From NCBI RefSeq assembly GCF_024158025.1, contig NZ_JAMZEL010000008.1, positions 62,001-126,000 on the forward strand: a stretch of DNA of 64,000 nucleotides. The letters run 5' to 3'. Within the stretch, counting starts at the first letter, position 1, and each line of letters opens with the position of its first letter. This stretch comes from Runella salmonicolor. GTDB lineage: Bacteria; Bacteroidota; Bacteroidia; Cytophagales; Spirosomataceae. Position numbers and translations under genes: made by a program. This document shows, in pieces, positions 25,514-35,352 of this stretch. A model generated the notes under the pieces. The model did no database searches, was not told the origin of the DNA, and saw only the letters and a program-made list of their open reading frames with translations.

Positions 25514-28500
25514 TCACCCAAACGTACTTTGAGCATCGACGTTCGAGTGGTTTTGCTGCGTTTGCGTTATTTGGTTGACGGTAACGGGTGGCTTTTGGGC
25601 GCTTTCGCGGGTCCAGTTTTCGATACTGCCCAAGGTGCCGAGGATGTTGTCCAAAACTCCGAGCTTATCCAAGGCGGCCACCGTAGCTGCAGTGTTTTTT
25701 TCGATGTTTTCCATCATGGTTTGACTCCTTGCAATTTCCCCTTGCGTGGAGCCAACGGCCTCTTGTGTGCCTGAATCGACCGTGGCGTCGGCTGGGCTGC
25801 CGTACTCTTCGCTGTAGTTGCTACCGCCGCTATCGTAGCCTCCATCTCTGAATGAAGTGTCAGCCTGAGCATTCGACTGATTGTAGTACCCACCACCTTG
25901 ATTCACACTTTGCCCACCGGCGCTGAATTCGTTGTTCTCGTTGTAAGAGGGGCGGCCGCTACCAGTGTCGTCTACCATTCCACCTTGGTAGTACATCCGT
26001 AAGTTGCTGTCGTACGTGCCGCCATCGGAGCCAAAGACTGCGCCTTTTTCGGCATATATTGGTGCTCCGTTTCGGTGCAAGGAGCTGTTTAGGAGGGCGT
26101 GGATGGTATTACGGTTGTTGCGGTAGGTGTCTTTCGACAGCACCATGATCGGTTCTTCGCCTTCCATTTCTCCGACTTCCTCGTTGGTGTCTCTGCGTAC
26201 CAAGGCAATGCCTGATTTGCCGTAGCTTGAGCCGTGGCGCGGGCCTTCGGGAATGCCTGCATTGCGAACGAATCCACCGTACTGAAACGAGGGCGGCTGT
26301 TGACGCTTTATGATACCGATTTGGATGGCAGCCATTGCGGCCGAGGCGGCAACGCCAATCAAACCCAAAGGAAACCCCATCGTGGCCATTGACTTGAGGG
26401 CGGCCATTGCGGCATTGATGAGGGCCATTGCGATTTGCATATTTTGGTCGCGTTTCCATGCCTTGAGCTTCTCGGCTTTCTCTTTTTCGGCGGCTTCTTT
26501 GTTGATGCCTTCTACGCCTTTTTCGTATTGCTCCTTACTGATAATGCCCCGTTTGTACTGGTCATTCCACGCCGTGAGTTGGGCGTTTTTCTCCTTTGTG
26601 ATGTTGGCAAGTTGCTTTTGCAGGTTCAATTCGTTCATTTTCTGCAAGGCACTTACCACCACTTGCGCACCCTGCAAAATGGCCTGTCCTTTATTATTGG
26701 CATCCTGCAACTCCTTATTATTGGCCGCTTTTTGGTTGGCATATTTTTGGTTGAGGAAGTTGATAAAGCTGTTATAATCGCCTGTCATCAGGGATTTTAA
26801 GGCGCTGAAAAAATCCTGTTGGGTTTTGTGCCGCGCTTGGAGTGCGTCAAGCTCCGATTTTTTGACCTTATCTTGATGCTCCTGATTGGCCTGCGCTTTG
26901 TCGGCCAACATTTTGTTGTCAATCTGCTTGAGATTGTTCGCCAATTGGTCGCCGATTTCCTTCTTTTTGGCGGCATCATTCCCCGCCAGCTTAAGCAATT
27001 CTTGGGATGTTTTGTTGGCTTCGAGGCGTTCTTTATCGGCCGTGACTTGGATGCGTCGAAGCTCGTTATCCAGAATCAATTGGTTCAACTGCATTTGCAA
27101 CGCCTTTCGTTGCTCGGCGTTCAGGCTCTCGTTTTTGAGGTTGGTTTCGAGCGTCGTTTTTTTAGTGTTGAACTCGGCCGTTTGGATGGCGTTACGTTGC
27201 TGGGTTTCGAGGGAGTTGAGTTTCTCCAGACGCTTGGTTTCTTCGTCGATGTGCTTTTTTCGGTACTCAGCATCCAAGGCCTCGACCTTCGTTTTGTAGT
27301 TATTACGAAGGGCTATTTCGTATTCAGCTTTTGTAAGGGCATCGGCTTTGCCTTTGTTGTTACGGGCTATTTCTTCATTCAATTCCTGCAACATCTGCGC
27401 CTTTTTACGGGTCAATTCATCCGCAATTTGAGCGTTTTTCAGAACCTGCGTTTTGTTCTTGAGGTCTTCGGTAGCGGCCAAGGCATCGGCTTTGATTTTC
27501 TCGGCTTTCTCCTTTTCCTGCGCGGCTTCTCGGGTGCGTTTTGCCAGCTCCTTTTGCTCTTTTTCGGTGAGGGTTTTGCCGTGGGTAGCGAGGTCGTGGT
27601 TGGCCACGTCGGTGGCTACCGCTTTGGCACTTTTGCCGTGTTTTTCCACTGCAGTAGTAGCCGCCTTGATGGCGTCGTCTTTCCATATATCCTTGAATCC
27701 TTGGCCGATACTGGAAAAATTACGGGAAGCATTGTCGGACATGGTTTTGATACTGCCACCGATGCGCGTGAGGCCTTCGCTAATCGAAACATCACCTTTC
27801 AGTACCGCCCATGCGGTTTCGGCGGTGGTAACCAAGGCGCGAAAGCCATCGACGACCACTTGAATAGCACCGTATACGGACTTGAGGGAGGCAACAACCA
27901 CATACAATACAGTCGAGAGCACCTTCATGGTATTGCCCGACTTATCCATCGAATCAATCCAAGGGTTGGCCAATTTGGTGACGTCCCAAATCGTTCCAGC
28001 TAAAGTCGAAATGATGTCCCAAACGGTAGATGCGATTTCGGAAATGCCACGAAAAACCACCTGCAGCGGTTGGCCTTTTTCGGTGGCCTCGCCAAACCAT
28101 TTGACCATTGTGATGAAACCGTCGATGACCTTTCCAACGTAGGGCGCCAGCTTTTCGCCAAGCTCGACGCGCTGATTGGTTAGCATGGCCAACGCCTGAT
28201 TTCCCTTAAATTCGAGGGTATCGTTGTTTTTGGCGGCTTGTTCGTAGGCTTCATTGGTACCCGTCATTTTCTCGGTCAACTTCCCGATTTCTTCCCGATT
28301 TTTGACCATGTGTTGGGCGGCAACGATGTTTTCAGTGCCGAACATTTTGGCCATTTCGGCGGTCGAAAGGTTCTGTTTGCCGAGGTTTTCGAGCGCTTTA
28401 TCCAAGCCCACAACTTTGGGGTTGGTTTCGTCGGCTCCCGTTTGGAGCTTAATCAGCACGTTTCGGAGCATGGTACCCGCTTGCTCACCCTTGAGGGCGA

Positions 28501-29479
28501 TGGTGCTCATGCTTTGCAAGGTGGCATTTGTTTGCTCGAAGCTCAAGCCTGCGGCATTGGCTACGGTACCAGCGGCCTTGAGGGAGCTGCCCACTTCGAC
28601 GATTTCGGCCGCGCCTTCTTTTGCTCCAGCCGCCATGACGTTGATGAATCGGCTTGCTTGGTCGGCACCTGCACCGAATTGGTTGAGGGAGTTGGCAGTT
28701 ACTCGGGCAGCATCGGGCAGGTCTATTTTGCCCGCATGGGAAAGGGCAATGGCTTCTTTTGTAACCGCCGCCAAGGCTTCCTTATTGGCCAATAGTTCGG
28801 GTTTGGCGCTGCCCATGAGCTGATACGCCTTGAGCATTTCTTCGCCCGTTTTGCCCATCGTGGGGCCGACTTCTTTGGCTTGGTCGGTGAGGTACTTGAG
28901 GTCTTTTCCTGTCAGACCCGTAATGGCCGAAAGCTCCTGGGCGGCGGTTTGGAATTTCTTGAACTCTTCGGTTGAAGAACTGAAAAAAGTATAGAGCGCC
29001 CGGCCAGCTTCGACAATGGCCGTGATCGTGAATGCGCTCATCATCCAGCCTTTCAAATCACTCCAGATGCCTTGTTGACCTCGCACGCTGACGCCAACTT
29101 TGGTGAGCTGTTCGCTGACGGTTTCCATTCGGGCTTTCATTTCGGCACGGATGGCGGGGTCGGTGGCGGCTTCCCACTCTTTTTTGTAGTCGCGGAGTAG
29201 CTGCTTGAGTTCCTTTATCGAAAGCTCTTCCAAGTCCATTTCCCGGCGGAGCATCTGCTTTGCCTTGGTGGTGTCTTGGATTCGGTCGGAGACCTCTTTG
29301 TACTGCTGAATCAACTCCGTTCGTTTGGCGGGGTCGAGGTCTTTCATGTCGAGTTCTTTTTTCAACTCTTTCTGTTTTGCTTTCAGCGTGTCGATTTCGG
29401 TGTCGAGCTTTTTCAGGCTGTCCACGGCAGGTTCTCCGTTGATGAACAGGTCTAAGATTGATTTGTCGCGTAGTTCCAT
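25514..29479 (-). CDS. Phage tail tape measure protein
   Basis: 1,321 residues from ATG 29479, preceded by AAGGA. The open frame runs on to 29638 but crosses a promoter-like element. The TP901-type core domain is visible (ELSAITGLTGKDLKYL, LANKEALAAVTKEAIALSHA, AAEIVEVGSSLKAAGTVANA), followed by hydrophobic helices near 480-620, long Lys/Glu/Gln coiled coils, and a Gly/Ser/Tyr-rich tail. It sets tail length and helps DNA ejection. It is the last large gene of the phage late region. No frameshifted tail chaperone pair was found upstream. Confidence 0.93.
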   Translation of the reverse strand: MELRDKSILDLFINGEPAVDSLKKLDTEIDTLKAKQKELKKELDMKDLDPAKRTELIQQYKEVSDRIQDTTKAKQMLRREMDLEELSIKELKQLLRDYKKEWEAATDPAIRAEMKARMETVSEQLTKVGVSVRGQQGIWSDLKGWMMSAFTITAIVEAGRALYTFFSSSTEEFKKFQTAAQELSAITGLTGKDLKYLTDQAKEVGPTMGKTGEEMLKAYQLMGSAKPELLANKEALAAVTKEAIALSHAGKIDLPDAARVTANSLNQFGAGADQASRFINVMAAGAKEGAAEIVEVGSSLKAAGTVANAAGLSFEQTNATLQSMSTIALKGEQAGTMLRNVLIKLQTGADETNPKVVGLDKALENLGKQNLSTAEMAKMFGTENIVAAQHMVKNREEIGKLTEKMTGTNEAYEQAAKNNDTLEFKGNQALAMLTNQRVELGEKLAPYVGKVIDGFITMVKWFGEATEKGQPLQVVFRGISEIASTVWDIISTLAGTIWDVTKLANPWIDSMDKSGNTMKVLSTVLYVVVASLKSVYGAIQVVVDGFRALVTTAETAWAVLKGDVSISEGLTRIGGSIKTMSDNASRNFSSIGQGFKDIWKDDAIKAATTAVEKHGKSAKAVATDVANHDLATHGKTLTEKEQKELAKRTREAAQEKEKAEKIKADALAATEDLKNKTQVLKNAQIADELTRKKAQMLQELNEEIARNNKGKADALTKAEYEIALRNNYKTKVEALDAEYRKKHIDEETKRLEKLNSLETQQRNAIQTAEFNTKKTTLETNLKNESLNAEQRKALQMQLNQLILDNELRRIQVTADKERLEANKTSQELLKLAGNDAAKKKEIGDQLANNLKQIDNKMLADKAQANQEHQDKVKKSELDALQARHKTQQDFFSALKSLMTGDYNSFINFLNQKYANQKAANNKELQDANNKGQAILQGAQVVVSALQKMNELNLQKQLANITKEKNAQLTAWNDQYKRGIISKEQYEKGVEGINKEAAEKEKAEKLKAWKRDQNMQIAMALINAAMAALKSMATMGFPLGLIGVAASAAMAAIQIGIIKRQQPPSFQYGGFVRNAGIPEGPRHGSSYGKSGIALVRRDTNEEVGEMEGEEPIMVLSKDTYRNNRNTIHALLNSSLHRNGAPIYAEKGAVFGSDGGTYDSNLRMYYQGGMVDDTGSGRPSYNENNEFSAGGQSVNQGGGYYNQSNAQADTSFRDGGYDSGGSNYSEEYGSPADATVDSGTQEAVGSTQGEIARSQTMMENIEKNTAATVAALDKLGVLDNILGTLGSIENWTRESAQKPPVTVNQITQTQQNHSNVDAQSTFG

Positions 29480-29503
29480 TTCGTCCTTTTTAGGCTTACT
29501 CTG

Positions 29504-29539
29504 CGAAGGTGCAACCTTGCAAAAGAGGTCAATAGGACG
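29504..29539 (-). promoter_or_regulatory. Phage-type promoter element upstream of tape measure gene
   Basis: Minus strand: CGTCCTA (29539-29533), 21 bp, CACCTTCG (29511-29504), a weak -7-like box, 25 bp before the ATG. It is one of six copies in front of phage genes. Confidence 0.5.
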
Positions 29540-29551
29540 TAATTTTCGGGT

Positions 29552-30049
29552 ATGAAAAAATTCATCATCAACATCGTAGGGCCGAGAGCGACAGGCAAAA
29601 CGACGGTCATCAAGGAGCTGCTTGAGTATCTGCCACAATACGAGGTTTTGGCGATTGATGATTTTAGATTGAAATATGGTTCCAATACGCCAATGAAGGA
29701 ATTTAATGCGTGGATGGAATTAAGCAATCGTATAAATGAATGCCGATACATTATACTGGAAACCTCGGGAACATCGCAGAATCTACGCGAAGTGTATCAG
29801 TATTTGAAATTCTATTATGAACTTGAGGTATTTACGGTGTACCTAGAAGCGCCGCTCAATGAGCGGATTCGTAGGCAACGTGACCGAAAAGTTAGGGGCT
29901 ATATTGAGCCGATTATGTATTTTGAGCGTTCGATTGAGGAAGAAAGTAGGGCATCCGTTTTGCCAGTTCAGGCGAGGATTTTTAACGTCAACAGTGCGGA
30001 AGAATGTGCCGGGCAAATCATGGATAGACTGCCCGACACAATGGTCTAA
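29552..30049 (+). CDS. P-loop kinase/NTPase-like protein
   Basis: 165 residues. A Walker A motif VGPRATGKTT (about residues 9-18) is followed by an IDDFRLK Walker-B-like strand and a C-terminal lid region rich in Arg (APLNERIRRQRDRKVRGY), the plan of small nucleoside/polynucleotide or adenylate-kinase-like P-loop kinases. Transcribed against the tail genes on both sides, with 4-nt convergent overlap with the gene at 30046. Looks like a moron. Substrate unknown. Confidence 0.75.
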   Translation: MKKFIINIVGPRATGKTTVIKELLEYLPQYEVLAIDDFRLKYGSNTPMKEFNAWMELSNRINECRYIILETSGTSQNLREVYQYLKFYYELEVFTVYLEAPLNERIRRQRDRKVRGYIEPIMYFERSIEEESRASVLPVQARIFNVNSAEECAGQIMDRLPDTMV

Positions 30050-30615
30050 GAGCGTTCGTCGAAGCGGCCGCGCATAGCAGAGTGAACCGCTGAATTGATA
30101 CGCCACCTCAGGCGTTTTTTGACTTCGTTGATAAACTTCATTTTGTTTTCATTGTACCAACTACCCCGATAGCCACGCTTTACATCGGGGAAACGACGCT
30201 TGTTCATGGCAATAATCCACGCGATGCGGTTGATGGTGCGGTCGTCAGACGTGAAGGCTGATGGGCGGTTTTTCAGGCCCTTGTAATCGTGAATCCACCC
30301 AAAATTTTCGACCCCTTCTTTGTAAATGAACCATTCCATTTCGTGTACGGGTGGGATAGATTGGCTATACGTGTAGCGCTTCATGTCCTTAAAACGGCCG
30401 TAACTGTTGAACTCAATGTGGGCCTGTGCTATCATCGCCACGGAGTTGGCTACCACGAATTTTTTGAAGGAGTTTTTCAGGTCGGCGGTCAGTACGAGGT
30501 TTTGACGTTCGAGGGCATTGCGGAACTGCTGCAGTGCGGCTTCGGTGATTTCGTTGACCTCTTCGGCTACGGCCTTTTCAAATTCTTCCTGTGTTACTTT
30601 ATAGATTGGTTCCAT
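30046..30615 (-). CDS. Phage tail-region protein, hypothetical
   Basis: 189 residues from ATG 30615, two bases after the TAA of the upstream gene. An alternative TTG at 30630 is less likely. It is basic, mostly helical in the first 80 residues, with no signal or membrane helix. Position between tail genes and the tape measure would suit a tail-completion or tail-terminator role (inference only). Confidence 0.7.
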   Translation of the reverse strand: MEPIYKVTQEEFEKAVAEEVNEITEAALQQFRNALERQNLVLTADLKNSFKKFVVANSVAMIAQAHIEFNSYGRFKDMKRYTYSQSIPPVHEMEWFIYKEGVENFGWIHDYKGLKNRPSAFTSDDRTINRIAWIIAMNKRRFPDVKRGYRGSWYNENKMKFINEVKKRLRWRINSAVHSAMRGRFDERS

Positions 30616-30617
30616 AA

Positions 30618-32036
30618 TTATAGCCGCCAAGCGGTCATTTGTGGGAGATTCGGTTTGTTGGAAGGAACAATCAATTCATCAATCAGGTAGTTGGTGCCGT
30701 TGTGGTGGAAGATGGGCAGCTCGTCGGACTCGCCACGCAAGATGCTCGACACGCGGGCCACTTCATAGGTATTGAGGGCCATTCGCTGTTGAATTTTGTA
30801 GGCGTTTTGGCGAAATGCCTCCTCTTCCTGCCAGAAATTGGCGTATAATCCGTTGACGTGGTTCCAGTCCAGAACAGTGGTTCCGTTGGTGTTTGAAGCC
30901 AGCGGCACGCCACCGACTACGCCTTTCCAATAGAGCAATCCGGGTACGAATTTTTTTTCGCCCTGGTCGGCCGTAATGCCGAACTGCTTGGTGTAGGGTA
31001 GGCCTGCATCCATCATCAGGGAGCGGAACGGTGATTGGACTTTTTGGAGTTGCCCACCCCCAACAGGCACTGCCGTGGCGTAGGGAAGAAAGAAGGTGTC
31101 CTTGTTGAGTTGGTCGCCGCTATCGACCGTCCAAGAAAGCTCCAAGCCTGCCGAGCTGAACGGACTGCCACCATTTGGGCGGCGGGCCTTGGAACTTAGG
31201 TCGAAAGTACAAGCGCCATTGTAGACGTTTTTGGAATAATCCATCCTCAAAACACGGCGGTACACGTCGAAGCTCAAGCGCAGATTGAAGGTTTTGCGAA
31301 GTCCAAGAATCAGTTGGCCGATGGTCATTTCGGGCATGAACAATCGGCGCTCGATGGCGGGAGCGGTGCCTACCTCGCGGGTATTGTAAAGTAGGAGGGC
31401 AGCCGTGCGGGCATCGGACCAGAACTCACCCGCGAAGCTCACGCCTGCGAGGTCTCCGACTTTTTGGAGGATGTGTTTCATAAAAAAACAAGGCACTTTG
31501 GGTGAGGTACTTACGTAACTACTGGCCGTGTATTTGTTAATGAATCCGTCGTAAGTACCAGGTACGTTTTTTTCGTAGAAAACGGGGTTCTTAATCGTTG
31601 GAAAACAACATCCGTTGGTGCTTTGCCAGAGGGTTGCGAGGGTGTCGTTATAGACGGGAACGGGTATGCTGCCCAAGTCCAACTCGCTCAAAAGTCGGGT
31701 TTGATAAGCCCCGAAAAATTCGGCAATGTTGGACGTAAAATCGAACTGATAGGCATTGACGGCATCTTTCAGGTACATATAGCCCATGTCGATGAGCGTG
31801 GTGGCGAGGTAAATATCAGTGTAGAAATTGCGCTTGGTATTGCCGACCTGCGGGTGATGGATTTGACCGAGGAACGCGGTGTTTTTGGGCGTAAACGGAA
31901 CCGTGATACCGATGGCGCGTGAGCCTTTGGGCGCGTCGATGTTGAGCATGGAGTTGAGGAGCTGCAGTTCCCATGCAGCTCCAACGTTAAGGTCAACCGG
32001 CTCGCCTTCGATGCGGATGTCGAGGGTGCTTATCAT
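30618..32036 (-). CDS. Phage tail-associated structural protein, hypothetical
   Basis: 472 residues, soluble, mixed composition with many aromatic residues (DGFINKYTASSYVS, RKTFNLRLSFDVYRRVLRMD). Stop and next start are 2 bp apart, and its own ATG overlaps the upstream stop by 4 nt, so it is part of the tail operon. No family was recognised. The pairing with the large DUF5977-containing protein suggests a virion component such as a distal-tail or hub protein (inference). Confidence 0.72.
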   Translation of the reverse strand: MISTLDIRIEGEPVDLNVGAAWELQLLNSMLNIDAPKGSRAIGITVPFTPKNTAFLGQIHHPQVGNTKRNFYTDIYLATTLIDMGYMYLKDAVNAYQFDFTSNIAEFFGAYQTRLLSELDLGSIPVPVYNDTLATLWQSTNGCCFPTIKNPVFYEKNVPGTYDGFINKYTASSYVSTSPKVPCFFMKHILQKVGDLAGVSFAGEFWSDARTAALLLYNTREVGTAPAIERRLFMPEMTIGQLILGLRKTFNLRLSFDVYRRVLRMDYSKNVYNGACTFDLSSKARRPNGGSPFSSAGLELSWTVDSGDQLNKDTFFLPYATAVPVGGGQLQKVQSPFRSLMMDAGLPYTKQFGITADQGEKKFVPGLLYWKGVVGGVPLASNTNGTTVLDWNHVNGLYANFWQEEEAFRQNAYKIQQRMALNTYEVARVSSILRGESDELPIFHHNGTNYLIDELIVPSNKPNLPQMTAWRL

Positions 32037-34102
32037 ATCGTTTCGATTAAGATGTAGAACTTATCTAAACTCACAGGGCTGTACAATGTGCCACCACCGC
32101 CCGGGCCGCCAGCTTCATCGAACATGTAGTGGTTTTCGTAACCACTCGAACCAAAAGTGCCGCTGACGTTTTTGCGAAGGGAGCCGTTTTTGTAGATTTT
32201 CATGCGGTAGCTCGTGCCAGCGGTGCCGTAGGCGTGTAGATACCAGCCAGTTTGAACGGGAAAATCAAGGTCGTTTGTGCCAGGCGCAAAAATGTACGTA
32301 CCAGATTGGCCGACGAGCCAAACGTGATTGCCTTTGTCGAGCGCCCCACCGCTGCCGTAGTGGTATAATCCAATGCGGGAGGGTGCATTGGAACGATAGT
32401 GAAACTGACCTGCGGGGACGGAAACGGTATAGTCCCAAGGGGCAGTGACGCAAGGGCCGTTGGTGTTGGCGTAGGCCTGCGTGTTGAGGGCATTCCATGC
32501 GGCCGATGCGCGGGCGTCGGCTTCAGCCTGCGAAGATTCACTCCCAAAGGTGGCGGCCGCCACGACGATGGTGGGGGCTTCTCCTACTTGTGGGCTTGGG
32601 CAAGTCGTGTTTTTGAAGCTGCCAAGTGCCGAAATTAAGACGTTGAGGTAGGGCGTGACGGCACATTCTTCGCTTGCAAAAGAAGAAACATAGCCAACAG
32701 TGCCGGGGACGTTGGCCTTTCGGGCTACGCCTTTTACACGCTCCTGCAGACCGTCGGAGTATCGCAATTCGAGTCTGGAAAAAGAGCGTTGTCCAGTGCG
32801 GATGCCGTTGGCCGACACGAGGCAATACGGCTCAATCGGAATCCACTGAGTAGGGCGGGCCGTGGTGCTGATGGTGGCGACTGGTAGCGAGCTGAACGCC
32901 TTGGCCTCTTTGGAACGGCGAAAGGAGAAGGTACGACCGCCGAAATCTTCCTCATCGTCGGGAGCGTCGAAAGCGGCATTAGTACGCACGATGGGGACCA
33001 TGCCCTCGGCCGTAACGACGTACACTTTTTCAGCCCACATAAGTTCCTCCAGATAATTTAGCCATGCTCGGTCGGGTTGGTGACCCGTGGCGACGGTGAG
33101 CATTCGGTCGCCGACGATGTTGACGATGAATGTTTCTTCGGAAGCGGGCAGGTAATTGGCCTCCAATTGGCGCTGAAACGTGGTGGCCACGGTGGATAGT
33201 TGTTCTTGGACTACGCCATGCACACGCAGGGTATCCCAACCTCCGAGGCTGTTGTTGAAAACCAAAAAGCGCACGTAGTGGGTGTACTCAGCATTGACGA
33301 TGTAGCGGCGCTCTTCGGTCAGTTGGTGGGTGTTTTGGTCGGAGAGCCACACGCGGTAACTGTGGATTTCTTTTTCGGTGCTCGCCTCCAGTGCATCCAA
33401 TCCGAGGGCTAAGAACCCAACGGGGATGGTGTACAGGGAAAAATTATCGACGGTATCTAGCTCAATTGGGGTGAGGATAGCCGAGCGGGAGCCGTCTGCA
33501 AAAGTCACATCGAGGCGGACTTTTAGTGCCGTGGGAACGGGGTCATGGTGGACCAAATAACTCAAAAATTCGGGCTGATTCCGCTCAATGAGTTTGCCAG
33601 TGTTGGGCTGCCACGTGAGAAAATTACGGTGATCGGCGATGTACTCGGTGAAGAAGGATTCTTGCCAACCGGCGAACTGTTCTTCGTGCAGTTTTCCGCG
33701 AAGAATGTATTCAATTGGGTTGGTGTCTTCGGTCGTAACTTGGTAAGGGTCAACCCATGTTTTTGAAAAAATGGGCATCACGGCCAACGGTTGCAGGGTG
33801 ATGTTTTTTTGGTCATGGGTGGGGGGCGTGAGCTCAAGCAGACTCCAGACGAATTCCGAAAGGTCGAAGTTGCAGCCTTCGAGGTAGATGTTTTCGCCAT
33901 CGACAATCGGGGGCAATTCGCGGCCGCGAAGGGATTGGTACAGCTCGTAGATACCCGACCGAAAAGCCTTGGGTTTGTGAATATCGAGGCGATACAATAG
34001 CTCGGCCCGATTCTCAATCTCTTCGGGCGCTTCGACGTTGACAATGAGTTGATTTCCTGCCAATCGGAGCGGCAAGGTTCGGAATGAAGCAAGATAATCC
34101 AT
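32033..34102 (-). CDS. Large phage tail protein with DUF5977-like segment
   Basis: 689 residues from ATG 34102; the open frame extends 7 codons upstream without a better start. A segment near residues 540-570 (SQAEADARASAAWNALNTQA, YANTNGPC) matches the small Bacteroidota domain DUF5977. The C-terminus is Gly/Tyr/Ser-rich with PGGGG and beta-sandwich-like strands (SGTYIFAPGTNDLDFPV), typical of a surface-exposed binding module. Probably a tail tip or receptor-interaction protein. It is the first gene of the tail transcript, with a phage-type promoter upstream. Confidence 0.72.
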   Translation of the reverse strand: MDYLASFRTLPLRLAGNQLIVNVEAPEEIENRAELLYRLDIHKPKAFRSGIYELYQSLRGRELPPIVDGENIYLEGCNFDLSEFVWSLLELTPPTHDQKNITLQPLAVMPIFSKTWVDPYQVTTEDTNPIEYILRGKLHEEQFAGWQESFFTEYIADHRNFLTWQPNTGKLIERNQPEFLSYLVHHDPVPTALKVRLDVTFADGSRSAILTPIELDTVDNFSLYTIPVGFLALGLDALEASTEKEIHSYRVWLSDQNTHQLTEERRYIVNAEYTHYVRFLVFNNSLGGWDTLRVHGVVQEQLSTVATTFQRQLEANYLPASEETFIVNIVGDRMLTVATGHQPDRAWLNYLEELMWAEKVYVVTAEGMVPIVRTNAAFDAPDDEEDFGGRTFSFRRSKEAKAFSSLPVATISTTARPTQWIPIEPYCLVSANGIRTGQRSFSRLELRYSDGLQERVKGVARKANVPGTVGYVSSFASEECAVTPYLNVLISALGSFKNTTCPSPQVGEAPTIVVAAATFGSESSQAEADARASAAWNALNTQAYANTNGPCVTAPWDYTVSVPAGQFHYRSNAPSRIGLYHYGSGGALDKGNHVWLVGQSGTYIFAPGTNDLDFPVQTGWYLHAYGTAGTSYRMKIYKNGSLRKNVSGTFGSSGYENHYMFDEAGGPGGGGTLYSPVSLDKFYILIETI

Positions 34103-34120
34103 TATGCAGTTTTTTTGATG

Positions 34121-34155
34121 CAAAATGGATTATCTCGGAAATGTGGAATAGGACG
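34121..34155 (-). promoter_or_regulatory. Phage-type promoter element upstream of tail operon
   Basis: Minus strand: CGTCCTA (34155-34149), 20 bp, CCATTTTG (34128-34121), 19 bp before ATG 34102. The spacing is one base shorter than in the other copies. Confidence 0.5.
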
Positions 34156-34277
34156 AAGGAGAATAACCACTCAATAACTATTCGAATATATTTAGCTTAG
34201 TCTTTAAGTTATTTCAGCTTCATTTTTTTAACTTTAAATTGTATTTTAAAATATAAAAAATATATCCTAAACCGACT

Positions 34278-34793
34278 ATGGCAACAGAACCAACAAATCC
34301 GCTAAGAGAAATTTTTGGATACTCCAAAGGTATCTTTTGGGTGCTACTATTCCTATTCGTCATATTCGAAGGAGTAGGTGTTTTTTTTAAGCTCAATGCC
34401 CAAAGTGAATATAGCACAATTTTTAATACTTTAAGTGAGGATATAAAAAGTTTAAGCATAGAAGTCTTTATATTTCTTAGGCCATTTTTACAATTAATTA
34501 TTATCCTATTAATTCTTGAATGGATTCTCAGAAAATTGGGTATTTCATTCACATCTCCTAATTTTAAACTTGAATGGAATGTTCAAAGTTTGATAGCCAT
34601 ACTTATAATATCTGCGTTTACAATTGGTGCGTTAGCTGGGGTTTCTAATGCAGGTTCATTAAAAGATTTAGCTTTAGTTGTAGTAGGTTTTTATTTTGGG
34701 ACTCAAAAAAAAGTCACTTCAACTACCAAAGACGGAGAATCAAATATTGTTATGACAGAACATACTAATCCTCCCAAACCAGATAATAAGTAA
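34278..34793 (+). CDS. Small multi-pass membrane protein (moron)
   Basis: 171 residues with three or four hydrophobic helices (GIFWVLLFLFVIFEGVGVFF, FLQLIIILLILEWIL, SLIAILIISAFTIGALAGV, LKDLALVVVGFYFG) and a polar C-terminal tail. Plus strand, AT-rich, between minus-strand phage structural genes, each with its own gap, so it is probably an independently expressed accessory gene. Possible roles include superinfection exclusion, but no motif shows this. Confidence 0.65.
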   Translation: MATEPTNPLREIFGYSKGIFWVLLFLFVIFEGVGVFFKLNAQSEYSTIFNTLSEDIKSLSIEVFIFLRPFLQLIIILLILEWILRKLGISFTSPNFKLEWNVQSLIAILIISAFTIGALAGVSNAGSLKDLALVVVGFYFGTQKKVTSTTKDGESNIVMTEHTNPPKPDNK

Positions 34794-34821
34794 TTGATAA
34801 ATTGGGTTAGTTTCTGGAAAA

Positions 34822-35322
34822 TTAGTATTTGAGTGAATTGACAGGAATATTGAAAGTGACCTCGAAACCCCATCCCCAAGCATCAACGTTGGCTTCTTTT
34901 TCGAGTGGAATGAGGCGTTTGGCGTCGGTTTCGATGCGTAGGCGGTTTTTGAGGTTGGCGCGGTTGGTTTCCTCCATGTCCCTATCCATAGTACCGATAA
35001 CCTTGAGAGCTGCTTTCCACGTGTCGTTTCGGGCGATGAGCGTGGCTTTTTCTTTCTTTGGGTCGGCCTTGGTGAGTACGCAAATCTGACAAATGACGGG
35101 AGCTATGGAATGATTGGCGGCATTGTCGCGGTCGGCTGAGTCGAAAATGCCGAGGAATAACGTGATGCCGGGTTTGTACTTATTGTTGAAATAAGACTGA
35201 ATGGCATCGTTGAATTCTTCGCCCTCGCCAAGGTAGCAATAGTCGGTGATTTCGGGTATACGAACGCCCAAGATGGAAACATAGGCTTCGAGGCCAATAA
35301 GGTCGTCAATTTTAACTTGCAT
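34822..35322 (-). CDS. Hypothetical phage structural protein
   Basis: 166 residues, soluble. Opens MQVKIDDLIGLEAYVSILG and ends WGWGFEVTFNIPVNSLKY. Position after head genes and before tail genes suggests a head-tail connector or tail-terminator component (inference). No family recognised. It follows the gene at 35353 by 30 bp in the same operon. Confidence 0.68.
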   Translation of the reverse strand: MQVKIDDLIGLEAYVSILGVRIPEITDYCYLGEGEEFNDAIQSYFNNKYKPGITLFLGIFDSADRDNAANHSIAPVICQICVLTKADPKKEKATLIARNDTWKAALKVIGTMDRDMEETNRANLKNRLRIETDAKRLIPLEKEANVDAWGWGFEVTFNIPVNSLKY

Positions 35323-35352
35323 GGTTGGGGGAGGTGGTTAGCGGTTTGACTC

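Noticed and set aside
26819..28003. 394-codon plus-strand frame inside the tape measure gene
   Set aside because: Antisense shadow of a coiled-coil gene with biased codons; the minus frame has clear family motifs.
29480..29638. Longer start for the tape measure protein
   Set aside because: The extension crosses a promoter element and overlaps the divergent kinase; ATG 29479 has AAGGA upstream.
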